From the NCBI GenBank assembly GCA_052389895.1, contig JBQTHM010000017.1:1-64000 (forward strand): 64,000 bases of DNA, in the 5' to 3' direction. Of the stretch, positions 8,460-17,293 are shown one piece after another. How positions within the stretch are numbered: position 1 is the stretch's first letter; each line of letters opens with the position of its first letter. A program made the translations under genes and the position numbers. Source of the DNA: CAVVXX01 sp052389895. Its GTDB lineage: Bacteria; Pseudomonadota; Alphaproteobacteria; Micropepsales; Micropepsaceae. The notes under the pieces are model-generated. The model searched no databases. It was not told the origin of the DNA and saw nothing but the letters and a program-made list of their open reading frames with translations.

Positions 8460-9368
8460 TTATTTTGCTTCGGGTTTCTGCACCGCCACGTGGTCAAGTG
8501 CAGCCCGCAATCCGGTAAGGAGCTTACCTAGTTCGTCATGCGCCCAAAAGTGCATGAAGAACAACCGTGGCTCTTCATCCAGCATATGGTTATGTAGAGC
8601 CGTCACCTCAATGCCATTCTCACGCAGCGCGCGCAGCACGGGATTGACCTCCGGCGCCGTCAACACGAAATCGCCGGCGATCGCCGCCTTGCCGGCGCCG
8701 GCCGGCTGGAAATTGATCGCTTCCGCCGCGCCCATTGCTGCGGGCAGGGCGATCCCATGTTCTTTCGTCGCCTCCGCGCGCGGAATGCTCACCTGATAGA
8801 CGCCGCCCGCGACCTTTCCCGTCGCGGCCAGCGCCCTGTCGACCGCCGCCGTGTCGAGATCGATTTTGGCCGGCGATGCCGGCGCTGGCGACGGTCCCAA
8901 AGGCGTCTTGCTCAGCGCGAGCGCAGCGTGCAGCACGCGCGCGAGCGTCACCGCGTCGCCTTCCGCAAAGACGTGCATGTAGAGTGTCGCGGGCCGCGCG
9001 CGCAGCAAATGGTTGTGCAGCGCCGTGATTGCGATGTTGCTCGCGGCGAGCTTCTTCATCACCGGGCCGACTTCGTCTTCCGTCAGCACGAGGTCGCCCA
9101 TGACCATCGTCCTGTTTCCCATGGGCGCGAAGGCGAGCCACGAACCGAGCGCCAGCGAAGGCTTGAGCGCCACGCCGTCAAGCGTGACATGCAAATCAGA
9201 GCGTGGCAGCCCGACCCGATAGATGCCGCCTGGCGTCACTGCGCCGGATTTCCCAAGCGCGCTGCCGACGGCAGTCCAGTCGCGATCGGCTGCCAATACG
9301 CCGTCGGGCTTGGCCATGAGTGCGAGCAGCAACACTATAGCAGAAGCGCAAAATTGCTTTTTTGTCAT
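8460..9368 (-). CDS. DUF1259 (LppY/LpqO-type) secreted protein
   Basis: The 302-residue protein begins with a signal peptide (TM-like stretch 9-26, likely cleavage after VLAA) and holds two tandem copies of the DUF1259 domain. Each ends in the same motif: ITALHNHLL near 114-122 and VTALHNHML near 255-263, and each has a GDFVLT or GDLVLT strand before it. DUF1259 has no firmly known activity; the repeated His-x-His suggests metal binding (inference). The start has a strong ribosome site, AGGAGG, seven bases ahead. It is followed by the ABC exporter genes on the same strand but is separated from them by 43 bases. Confidence 0.85.
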   Translation of the reverse strand: MTKKQFCASAIVLLLALMAKPDGVLAADRDWTAVGSALGKSGAVTPGGIYRVGLPRSDLHVTLDGVALKPSLALGSWLAFAPMGNRTMVMGDLVLTEDEVGPVMKKLAASNIAITALHNHLLRARPATLYMHVFAEGDAVTLARVLHAALALSKTPLGPSPAPASPAKIDLDTAAVDRALAATGKVAGGVYQVSIPRAEATKEHGIALPAAMGAAEAINFQPAGAGKAAIAGDFVLTAPEVNPVLRALRENGIEVTALHNHMLDEEPRLFFMHFWAHDELGKLLTGLRAALDHVAVQKPEAK

Positions 9369-9411
9369 GTTGGCCTCCTGGCCAGTGCCAGAGGACTGCT
9401 CTCCGACACGC

Positions 9412-10169
9412 TCACGTCTTCAACCGATAACCCGTCCGAAAGATCCAGACGATGATGGCAAGGCACACGATCAGGAACAATACGCTTATGCCCAGGCTGA
9501 TCCAGATGCTGACATCGGCGATGCCGTAGAAGCTCCAGCGGAAGCCGCTCACCAGGTACACCACCGGGTTGAACAGCGTGACCGTGCGCCAGAAGGGCGG
9601 CAGCATGTCGATGGAGTAGAACGTGCCGCCCAAGAACGTGAGCGGGGTGATGATGAGCAGCGGCACCGCTTGCAGCTTGTCGAATCCGTCGGCCATGACC
9701 CCGAGAATGAATCCGAGGAGGCTGAAATTGAGCGAGGTGAGCACCAGGAACAGCACCATAACGAACGGGTGCTGGACATACAGCGGCACGAAGAAAGCGG
9801 CGGTGGCCAGGATGATGGCGCCGATAATGATGGACTTCGTCGCCGCCGCGCCGACATAGCTGGTGACGATCTCGATGGCCGAAATGGGCGCGGAAAGGAT
9901 TTCGTAGATGGTGCCGACGAAGCGGGGGAAATAGATGCCGAAGGCGGCGTTCGCCACGCTCTGGGTGAGCAGGGAGAGCATGATCAGCCCGGGCACCAGG
10001 AAGGCGCCGTAGCTGACCCCTTCCACCGAGGCGATGCGCCCGCCGATCGCCGCCCCGAAAATGATGAAATAGAGAGAGGTGGTGAGCACGGGCGAAACGA
10101 TGCTCTGCATGGCGGTGCGGAAGGCGCGCGCCATTTCGAAGCGGTAGATGGCCTGCATCGCGCGCCAGT

Positions 10170-10173
<4 letters not shown>
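9412..10173 (-). CDS. ABC-2 type transporter permease
   Basis: The 253-residue membrane protein has about six hydrophobic segments and the ABC-2 layout: an N-terminal amphipathic stretch (MNWRAMQAIYRFEMARAF), then helices beginning SIVSPVLTTSLYFIIFGAAI, and a conserved region PLTFLGGTFYSIDMLPPFWR. It forms an exporter with the ATPase encoded just upstream; the start at 10173 overlaps the ATPase stop as ATGA. Substrate is unknown; relatives include NodJ-like and drug or polysaccharide exporters. The same frame stays open far upstream through the ATPase gene, but that part is not protein-like. Confidence 0.9.
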
Positions 10174-11093
<920 letters not shown>

Positions 11094-11191
11094 GACGTTG
11101 CGGAATAAATAGTGCGCGGGCGGCCGAAAACAACCGCCCGCGCGAAGTGGGTAGGGATATTACACGCTGGTGCCCCGCGCCAGGCCGCGCG

Positions 11192-11611
11192 TTATCCCGC
11201 CGCGCCCGGCTTTTCGCAATTGACCATCCAGGGCGTGCCGAACCTGTCGATGCACATGCCGAAGCCCTTGGCCCAGAACGTCTCCTGGAAAGGCATCTTC
11301 ACCTCGCCGTTGTCGGCCAGGGCGTTGAAGATGCGCTCGCCCTCGGCCGTATCATCGACGTTTATCGAGATGGAGAAGCCTTGCGGCTTGCTGAAGTATT
11401 GCGGCGGGGCGTCCGAGCCCATCAGCACGAAATCGCCAACATTCATGCGCACATGCATGATCTTGTCGCGAGATTCCGGCGTTGTCTTCTCGGACGGCGG
11501 CGCCTCGCCATAGGTCTGCATGAAGCTGATTTTCCCGCGCAGAACTTTCTCGTAGTAGCGGAAGGCTTCGCGGCAATTGCCGTTGAACGAGAGATAGGGG
11601 TTCATTTTCAT
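11192..11611 (-). CDS. PhnB-like VOC family protein
   Basis: The 139-residue protein belongs to the vicinal oxygen chelate fold (glyoxalase/bleomycin resistance superfamily), PhnB-like branch. Typical stretches are MNPYLSFNGNCREAFRYYE at the start, GDFVLMGSDAPP in the middle and MCIDRFGTPWMVNCE near the end. Such proteins are mostly uncharacterised and many lack enzymatic residues. The start has a ribosome site (AAGGAG) about ten bases upstream. It stands alone between the ABC operon and rnd. Confidence 0.88.
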   Translation of the reverse strand: MKMNPYLSFNGNCREAFRYYEKVLRGKISFMQTYGEAPPSEKTTPESRDKIMHVRMNVGDFVLMGSDAPPQYFSKPQGFSISINVDDTAEGERIFNALADNGEVKMPFQETFWAKGFGMCIDRFGTPWMVNCEKPGAAG

Positions 11612-11707
11612 GGGGGCGCTCCTTTGGCATCGTCCCTCTTGTACCGCGCTGGCAGGAGCGCGTCATCGGCAGATCGTAGGTTGCACTGCGTTTTGGGGCG
11701 GCGCAGG

Positions 11708-12901
11708 CTAACGCGCTTTGGCGTGGGTCCGCTGCGCCAAAGGTTCCGCGGTCTTTTCGATTATGACCGCTTCGCCGTTGTGCAGGGCAATGGCCAGCTT
11801 TCCCTCGCGCAGGCGACGCGCGTCATTGCCGAATACTTCGGCGCGCCAGCCACGCAGCGCGGCCACCCCGTCATCGTCGCCGGCGGCGAGCCGCTCCAGG
11901 TCTTCCGTACCTGCCACAAGGCGTGGTGCCACGCCATATTCGTTGCAGCGCAGGCGCAATAGCGTCTTCAACAGGTCAAGCGCGGCCGGACTGGGTTCCT
12001 TTCCACGCCTGCGCGCCTCACGCGCGACCGCATCTTCGGGCGGGGGCGTTTCGAGGCCGTGCTTGACTGCCGCGAGCAGCAACCTTCCCTGCCGCGAGGC
12101 GCCATAGCCGCGGGGAAGCGCACGGATATGGCCGAGCGCCTCCGCGTCAGACGGCGGATGGGCGGCAATTTCGAGTAGCGCCTCATCTTTCAGGACGCGA
12201 TTGCGTGGCACGTCGAGTTTCTGCGCCTCTTGCTCGCGCCAGGCTGCCAACGCAACTGCCACTCCGATAAATCTCCTGTTCGCAGAACGCATCCGCAAAC
12301 GCCGCCAGGCATGCTCAGGAGCAAGCCGGTAGGTTTGCGGGTCGGCAAGAACGGCTTCCTCCTCGTCGAGCCAGCTTCTGCGGTCGGCGCGGTCAAGTTC
12401 GCGCGACAGATACTCATATACATTGCAAAGGTGCGTGACGTCAGAGATGGCGTACTCCAACTGGCGCTGCGTAAGCGGGCGCCGACTCCAGTCGGTGAAG
12501 CGGGCGGATTTGTCGACCTCGGCTTTGGTGATGCGCCGGACAAGCATCTCATAGGATGCGGCTTCCCCGAAGCCGCAGACCATGGCCGCAATCTGCGTGT
12601 CGAACATCGGTTCCGGTATGACACTGCCTTTGTGGAAAAATATCTCCACATCCTGTCGCGCGGCGTGGAAGACCTTGACGACGCTCTTGTCGGTCAGCAG
12701 CGCATAGAGGGGGGCGAGATCAAGTCCATGTGCGAGTGGATCAATAATGGCGGCTGTCTCGGGATTCGCGGCCTGGAGCAGGCAAAGCTTCGGCCAATAG
12801 GTCTGGTCGCGCATGAATTCCGTGTCCAGCGCGACATAGGGCTCGCGGGCCAATTCGGTGCACAACGCCCCCAGACCAGCGGTGGTATCCACGATCCGCA
12901 T
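11708..12901 (-). CDS. rnd: Ribonuclease D
   Basis: The 397-residue enzyme is a 3'-5' exoribonuclease for tRNA and small RNA maturation. The DEDD exonuclease domain opens YVALDTEFMRDQTYWPKLCL, continues with KVFHAARQDVEIF, and has the tyrosine-containing motif III (QLEYAISDVTHL, DEDDy type). An HRDC domain follows around residues 210-290 (AWREQEAQKLDVPRNRVLKD). Length is normal. It diverges from aspS with 92 bases between starts. rnd beside aspS is the usual alphaproteobacterial arrangement. Confidence 0.93.
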   Translation of the reverse strand: MRIVDTTAGLGALCTELAREPYVALDTEFMRDQTYWPKLCLLQAANPETAAIIDPLAHGLDLAPLYALLTDKSVVKVFHAARQDVEIFFHKGSVIPEPMFDTQIAAMVCGFGEAASYEMLVRRITKAEVDKSARFTDWSRRPLTQRQLEYAISDVTHLCNVYEYLSRELDRADRRSWLDEEEAVLADPQTYRLAPEHAWRRLRMRSANRRFIGVAVALAAWREQEAQKLDVPRNRVLKDEALLEIAAHPPSDAEALGHIRALPRGYGASRQGRLLLAAVKHGLETPPPEDAVAREARRRGKEPSPAALDLLKTLLRLRCNEYGVAPRLVAGTEDLERLAAGDDDGVAALRGWRAEVFGNDARRLREGKLAIALHNGEAVIIEKTAEPLAQRTHAKAR

Positions 12902-12993
12902 AGCGCGGGTTTAGCGGATTCGAGCGGGCACGTCGCGGCCCTTGACTTGACCGCGACCGGTTCCCACAAACGCCCATCCTCAGGGGTTTTCAG

Positions 12994-14799
12994 ATGAGTT
13001 CGCTTCACCCGTACCGCACGCATACCTGCGGGGCATTGCGAAAGACAGATGTCGGCAAGCGCGCGCGCGTCTCTGGCTGGGTGCATCGGGTGCGCGACCA
13101 CGGCGGTCTCCTGTTCATAGACCTGCGCGACCACTACGGCGTCACCCAGTGCGTGGTTGAACCGGACGCACCGGCGTTCGCAGTTGCCTCGGAAGCTCGC
13201 TCGGAATGGGTGCTCACCATCACCGGGCCCGTGGTCGCCCGCTCGCCGGATACCGTGAATAAGGACTTGCCCACGGGGGAGATCGAAATCCGCATAGAAG
13301 AAGTGGGAGTGCTTTCGCGCGCAGCCGAGCTTCCAATGCCCATTTTCGGTGACGCGGAATACCCGGAGGAAACGCGTCTGCGCTACCGTTTCCTGGACCT
13401 GCGGCGCGAAAAGGTACACCGCAACATAACGCTGCGCTCGAAAGTCATCGAGTCAATCCGCCGGCGAATGATCGCACAAGGGTTCACCGAGTTTCAGACG
13501 CCGATCTTAACCGCGTCATCGCCGGAAGGGGCGCGAGACTTTCTCGTGCCTTCGCGGCTGCACCCTGGCAAGTTCTATGCATTGCCGCAGGCGCCGCAAC
13601 AGTTCAAACAGCTCGCTATGGTCGCGGGGTTCGACCGCTATTTCCAGATTGCACCGTGCTTTCGCGACGAAGATGCGCGTGCAGACCGCAGTCCCGGCGA
13701 ATTTTATCAGCTCGACTTCGAGATGAGCTTTGTTACACAGGAGGACGTGTTCGCGGCCATCGAGCCGGTGTTGCACGGTGTATTCAGCGAGTTTGCCAAC
13801 GGCCGCACCGTGTCGCCGGTGCCATTTCCACGCATCCCTTACGATGAATCACTGCTTAAATACGGTACAGATAAGCCGGACCTGCGCAATCCGCTTGTTA
13901 TCCGTGACGTGACAGAAGCTTTTGCTCGCCCGGACGTAGAGTTCAAGGCGTTCAAGGGCAAGACCGTGCGCGCCATCCCGGCGCCCGGCGCGGCGTCGCA
14001 GTCCCGCTCTTGGTTCGACAAGCTCAACGATTGGGCACGCGCTGAAGGCGCGCCGGGCCTTGGATATATTGTGTTCGAGGAAGAAAGCGGAGAGCTTGCC
14101 GGTAAGGGGCCAATTGCGAAGTTCCTGTCCGCGGACGCGCTGAAGCTTCTGGCCGGGAAGACGACCGCGCGAGCGGGCGATGCCGTCTTTTTTGCTGCCG
14201 ACAAGGCGGAGCGCGCCGCCGCGTTGGCCGGTTCCGCGCGCCTTCGCATTGGCAACGAGCTGAACCTGTCGAAGACGAATTGCTTCGAATTCTGCTGGAC
14301 GGTGGATTTTCCGATGTATGAGTGGAACGACGAAGCGAAACGTATCGATTTTTCCCATAATCCATTCTCAATGCCGAATTTCGACCGGGAGAAATTCCTG
14401 AAACTTGAGCTCGACGACAGGGACACGATTCTCGGAATCAGGGCCCTGCAATACGATATAGTGTGCAATGGAGTGGAGTTGTCTTCAGGCGCCATCCGCA
14501 ACCACGATCCAGAAGTAATGCTGAAGGCGTTCGAGATCGCAAGCTATACGCGCGAAGAGACGGAGACGCAGTTTGCCGGCATGCTGAATGCGTTCCGTTG
14601 CGGCGCTCCGCCCCACGGCGGTTCGGCGCCAGGCGTCGACCGCATGGTAATGCTGATCGCCGGCGAGGAAAATCTGCGCGAAGTGACGATGTTCCCAATG
14701 AACCAGCAAGCGGAGGATCTCATGATGGGCGCGCCGTCCGAGGTTTCACCCAAACAACTGCGCGATCTGCACATTCGCGTTGTTATACCGGAAAAGTAA
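12994..14799 (+). CDS. aspS: Aspartyl-tRNA synthetase
   Basis: The 601-residue class II enzyme charges tRNA-Asp. Domains in order are the OB-fold anticodon-binding region (GWVHRVRDHGGLLFIDLRD), motif 2 region (FRDEDARADRSPGEFYQLD), the bacterial GAD insertion (around 290-420) and motif 3 (GGSAPGVDRMVML). The GAD insert marks the bacterial type; many alphaproteobacterial AspRS lack strict discrimination and also charge tRNA-Asn, which cannot be decided here. It ends three bases before the convergent atpF stop, with no visible terminator between them. Confidence 0.96.
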   Translation: MSSLHPYRTHTCGALRKTDVGKRARVSGWVHRVRDHGGLLFIDLRDHYGVTQCVVEPDAPAFAVASEARSEWVLTITGPVVARSPDTVNKDLPTGEIEIRIEEVGVLSRAAELPMPIFGDAEYPEETRLRYRFLDLRREKVHRNITLRSKVIESIRRRMIAQGFTEFQTPILTASSPEGARDFLVPSRLHPGKFYALPQAPQQFKQLAMVAGFDRYFQIAPCFRDEDARADRSPGEFYQLDFEMSFVTQEDVFAAIEPVLHGVFSEFANGRTVSPVPFPRIPYDESLLKYGTDKPDLRNPLVIRDVTEAFARPDVEFKAFKGKTVRAIPAPGAASQSRSWFDKLNDWARAEGAPGLGYIVFEEESGELAGKGPIAKFLSADALKLLAGKTTARAGDAVFFAADKAERAAALAGSARLRIGNELNLSKTNCFEFCWTVDFPMYEWNDEAKRIDFSHNPFSMPNFDREKFLKLELDDRDTILGIRALQYDIVCNGVELSSGAIRNHDPEVMLKAFEIASYTREETETQFAGMLNAFRCGAPPHGGSAPGVDRMVMLIAGEENLREVTMFPMNQQAEDLMMGAPSEVSPKQLRDLHIRVVIPEK

Positions 14800-14802
14800 A
14801 AT

Positions 14803-15294
14803 TCAGTCCAACTTCGCGGGAATTTCCTCGAGCGCCTTTTTGGTCAGCTCGGCTGCGCGCTTCTCGTCCATCTTGCCGGCAATGATTTTTTCTGCGGCCG
14901 CGGCTGCCGCGTCCGCCGCGAGCGCGCGGATCTCGGCCAGCGCCTGCTGCTCGGCTTGCGCGATTTTGTCCTGCGCGGCCTTGGCGCGACGCTCGAGTTG
15001 CGCCTTCAGCGCAGCTTTAGATTCCACGGCATAACGCTCGGCTTCCGCGCGCGCTTCGGTGGTAATCGATTCGGCCTCCTTATCAGCCTCCTGCTGTCGG
15101 CGGCGATATTGCCCCAGCAGCACCATCGCCTCGTCGCGCAGCTTGCGCGCGTCGTCGAGCTCAGCGGCAATCGCTGCCGCGCGCTTGTCCAGTGCCCGGC
15201 CAATCATCGCCGGCACGCGCTTGTAAAGGATAAACCCCACCACAATGACGAAGCCGACGCCGACCCAGAGCTCCGCTTCCTGAAGAAGGTCCAT
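14803..15294 (-). CDS. atpF: F-ATP synthase subunit b
   Basis: The 163-residue protein forms part of the peripheral stalk of FOF1 ATP synthase. It has a single N-terminal membrane helix (LWVGVGFVIVVGFILYK, about 8-24) followed by a long charged alpha-helical coiled coil rich in Ala, Glu, Lys and Arg. It is the last gene of the FO operon, starting two bases after the b' stop. Its stop faces that of aspS across a three-base gap. Confidence 0.92.
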   Translation of the reverse strand: MDLLQEAELWVGVGFVIVVGFILYKRVPAMIGRALDKRAAAIAAELDDARKLRDEAMVLLGQYRRRQQEADKEAESITTEARAEAERYAVESKAALKAQLERRAKAAQDKIAQAEQQALAEIRALAADAAAAAAEKIIAGKMDEKRAAELTKKALEEIPAKLD

Positions 15295-15296
15295 TG

Positions 15297-15836
15297 TTAC
15301 CTCGTGTCTGCGCGCGCGGTTTTGGCGGCCGTGTCATCAGCGCCGATGGAAACTCCGATTAGCCGGTTCGCGATTTCCGCAGCTACCTCCTGTGCCACCG
15401 AGGCAACGTTGGCCCTGGCGCTCGCGTGCAGCTTCGCAATGTGCGCCTCAGCCGCGGCAATTGCTTTTTGAGCTTCCGCCTCCGCATCGGCTTTGGCGTG
15501 CTCCACTTCCGACGAAATGCGCTTGCGGTTTTCCTGCGCCAGGGCCTGTGCCCGCGCTTTTGCAGCGGCTAACGCAGACTGATACGCGGCGGATGCTTCC
15601 TCCGCCTCGTGGCGATGCCGCTCGGCCTCCTCGAGGTCGGCAGAAATGCGCAGTTTGCGCTCGGCCATCACCCCCGCAATACGTGGCCCAGCGATGCGCC
15701 AAAGCACGATGAACAAAAGCGCGAACGTCACCGCAAGCCAGAATAGCTGACTTGGAAAGGTTTCTGTCCGGAACGGCGGGAAACCCGCGCCACCTTCGGC
15801 AGGAACTTCTATATGTGCGGCTGGCGCCTCGCTCAT
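15297..15836 (-). CDS. F-ATP synthase subunit b' (second b-type stalk subunit)
   Basis: The 179-residue protein has an N-terminal extension, a membrane helix (LFWLAVTFALLFIVLWRIAG, about 31-50) and a long coiled coil. The position directly after atpE identifies it as the divergent b' subunit found in photosynthetic bacteria and alphaproteobacteria, where b and b' form a heterodimeric stalk. Gene names for b' vary (atpG, atpX, atpF2), so none is assigned. Start codon is one base beyond the atpE stop. Confidence 0.9.
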   Translation of the reverse strand: MSEAPAAHIEVPAEGGAGFPPFRTETFPSQLFWLAVTFALLFIVLWRIAGPRIAGVMAERKLRISADLEEAERHRHEAEEASAAYQSALAAAKARAQALAQENRKRISSEVEHAKADAEAEAQKAIAAAEAHIAKLHASARANVASVAQEVAAEIANRLIGVSIGADDTAAKTARADTR

Positions 15837-15837
15837 C

Positions 15838-16068
15838 CTATAAATCAGTGAACATAAGGATCAGGGCGATCATCAGGCCGAACAGGCCTTGCGCTTCGCA
15901 TAGCGCGAAGCCCAAAAGTAGGTTCGTGTACTGGCTCTGCGCGGCGCCTGGATTGCGCAGCGCGCCCGAGATGTAGTTGCCGAAGACCACGCCGATTCCG
16001 ACCCCCGAACCCACGAAGGCGATCGTGGCAAGGCCGGCGCCGATGTATTTTGCAGCTGATACGTCCAT
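15838..16068 (-). CDS. atpE: F-ATP synthase subunit c
   Basis: The 76-residue hairpin forms the rotating proteolipid ring. Two hydrophobic helices are joined by the polar loop GALRNPGAAQSQ. The proton-carrying carboxylate is Glu58 in LLGFALCEAQGLFGLMIAL; the sodium-binding pattern seen in Na+-type rings is not evident, so proton coupling is inferred. Position 57 is cysteine where Thr or Ala is common. A good ribosome site (GAGGAAT) precedes the start. Confidence 0.95.
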   Translation of the reverse strand: MDVSAAKYIGAGLATIAFVGSGVGIGVVFGNYISGALRNPGAAQSQYTNLLLGFALCEAQGLFGLMIALILMFTDL

Positions 16069-16086
16069 ATCCGATTCCTCTCAGTG

Positions 16087-16830
16087 CTAGTGAAGGTGAA
16101 TGGCTTCGCTCAGATAGATGCAGGACAGGATGGCGAACACATAGGCCTGAAGGAACGCCACCAGAATTTCTAACGCAGTGACAGCAACAATCAACGCCAT
16201 GGGAGCGATGGACGCTATAGACAGCAGTCCGCCTGCGCCACCGAGTGCGACAACAAAACCTGCCATCACCTTGAGCATAGTGTGTCCGGCCAGCATGTTG
16301 GCGAAAAGTCGGACTGACAGGCTCATCGGACGGGTCAAGAACGAGATGACTTCCAGCGGTACCAGCAGTGGAAGCATGATGACCGGTGCCTTGGGCACGA
16401 ACAGCTTGAAGAATCCAAGCCCATGCTTGGCAAAACCGGTGATGATGACGGTTGTTATGACCACCATGGTCAAAGCCAATGTGACGGCAATCTGGCTTGT
16501 GACGGTGAACGAGCCCGGAATGAGGCCGAAAAAATTCGAACCGGCCACAAAGAAGAAAATGGTGAAGATGAATGGAAAAAACTTCAGTCCTTCCGGGCCG
16601 GTTGTCATGTTGAGCATGTTGGCCACGAATTCGTAGGATAACTCGGCCATAGATTGCGCGCGCGACGGGACCAGGCTGCGCCGCGTTGTCGCCAGCAGGA
16701 AGAACAGCGACAGTGCGCCCACAACGATGACCATCCAAAGCGACTGGTTCGTGAACGAGATGTCGTATCCAGCCACTTCGATCGGGATTAGCGGCTTCAC
16801 TTCGAATTGTTCCATCGGATTGGCTGCCAT
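16087..16830 (-). CDS. atpB: F-ATP synthase subunit a
   Basis: The 247-residue integral membrane subunit forms the proton half-channels beside the c-ring. Conserved marks are PSRAQSMAELSYEFVANML near the N-terminus and the essential arginine in SLSVRLFANMLAGHTMLKV. C-terminal VAFLQAYVFAILSCIYLSEA is also typical. It lies between atpI and atpE in the standard FO operon, 18 bases before atpE. Confidence 0.96.
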   Translation of the reverse strand: MAANPMEQFEVKPLIPIEVAGYDISFTNQSLWMVIVVGALSLFFLLATTRRSLVPSRAQSMAELSYEFVANMLNMTTGPEGLKFFPFIFTIFFFVAGSNFFGLIPGSFTVTSQIAVTLALTMVVITTVIITGFAKHGLGFFKLFVPKAPVIMLPLLVPLEVISFLTRPMSLSVRLFANMLAGHTMLKVMAGFVVALGGAGGLLSIASIAPMALIVAVTALEILVAFLQAYVFAILSCIYLSEAIHLH

Positions 16831-16833
16831 GGC

Positions 16834-17166
16834 CTAATCCTCGTCATCCGGTGCCGGCGGCGGCGGAGGTCCGCGCGACGCCTGTTCGTTCATTTCCCTT
16901 GCCGCCCGCATAACATTGCGAATTCCGGCAGCACCTCCGATCGCACTCATCAACACGATGAAAACGGGGCGCGTGCCTAACAGCCAGTCCAATCCCCATC
17001 CCATCGCCGCACCGACGGCGAGTGCCAGAACAAGCTCCGTGGAAAAACGGAACGCCATGCCGAACAGCGTGGGAGGCGATCGGACAGTGCGCCCCCTTTC
17101 ACACTGGCGGGCCTTGTCGAGCCGCTCGCCCAACTCGCGCAATTCTTCAGGTTCGGGAACAGCCAT
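16834..17166 (-). CDS. atpI: ATP synthase assembly protein AtpI
   Basis: The 110-residue protein has two membrane helices (TELVLALAVGAAMGWGLDWL and VFIVLMSAIGGAAGIRNVM) and a Pro-rich acidic tail. AtpI/AtpZ-type proteins help assemble the c-ring and are thought to handle Mg2+. ATG 17166 (MAVPEPEELREL) was chosen over the upstream ATG at 17202 because a good sigma-70-like promoter (TTGACA, 17-base gap, TAAGGT) lies across the longer start. It is the first gene of the FO operon. Confidence 0.85.
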   Translation of the reverse strand: MAVPEPEELRELGERLDKARQCERGRTVRSPPTLFGMAFRFSTELVLALAVGAAMGWGLDWLLGTRPVFIVLMSAIGGAAGIRNVMRAAREMNEQASRGPPPPPAPDDED

Positions 17167-17183
17167 GCTCGAAAAGCGCGCGG

Positions 17184-17212
17184 ACCTTAGGGACGGGTCC
17201 ACGAGCTGTCAA
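17184..17212 (-). promoter_or_regulatory. Probable sigma-70-type promoter of the ATP synthase FO operon
   Basis: On the minus strand a perfect -35 TTGACA (17212-17207) is followed after 17 bases by TAAGGT (17189-17184), which matches TATAAT at four of six positions. Transcription would begin near 17177, about 11 bases before the atpI ATG at 17166. Position and spacing are right; no expression data support it. Confidence 0.5.
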
Positions 17213-17293
17213 CACAGCGAAAACCATTTTAATACATTGTTTTTACGGCAGAAATTGTCATTTTGCATACGGTGGGCGAAGTGTCGCGCAATT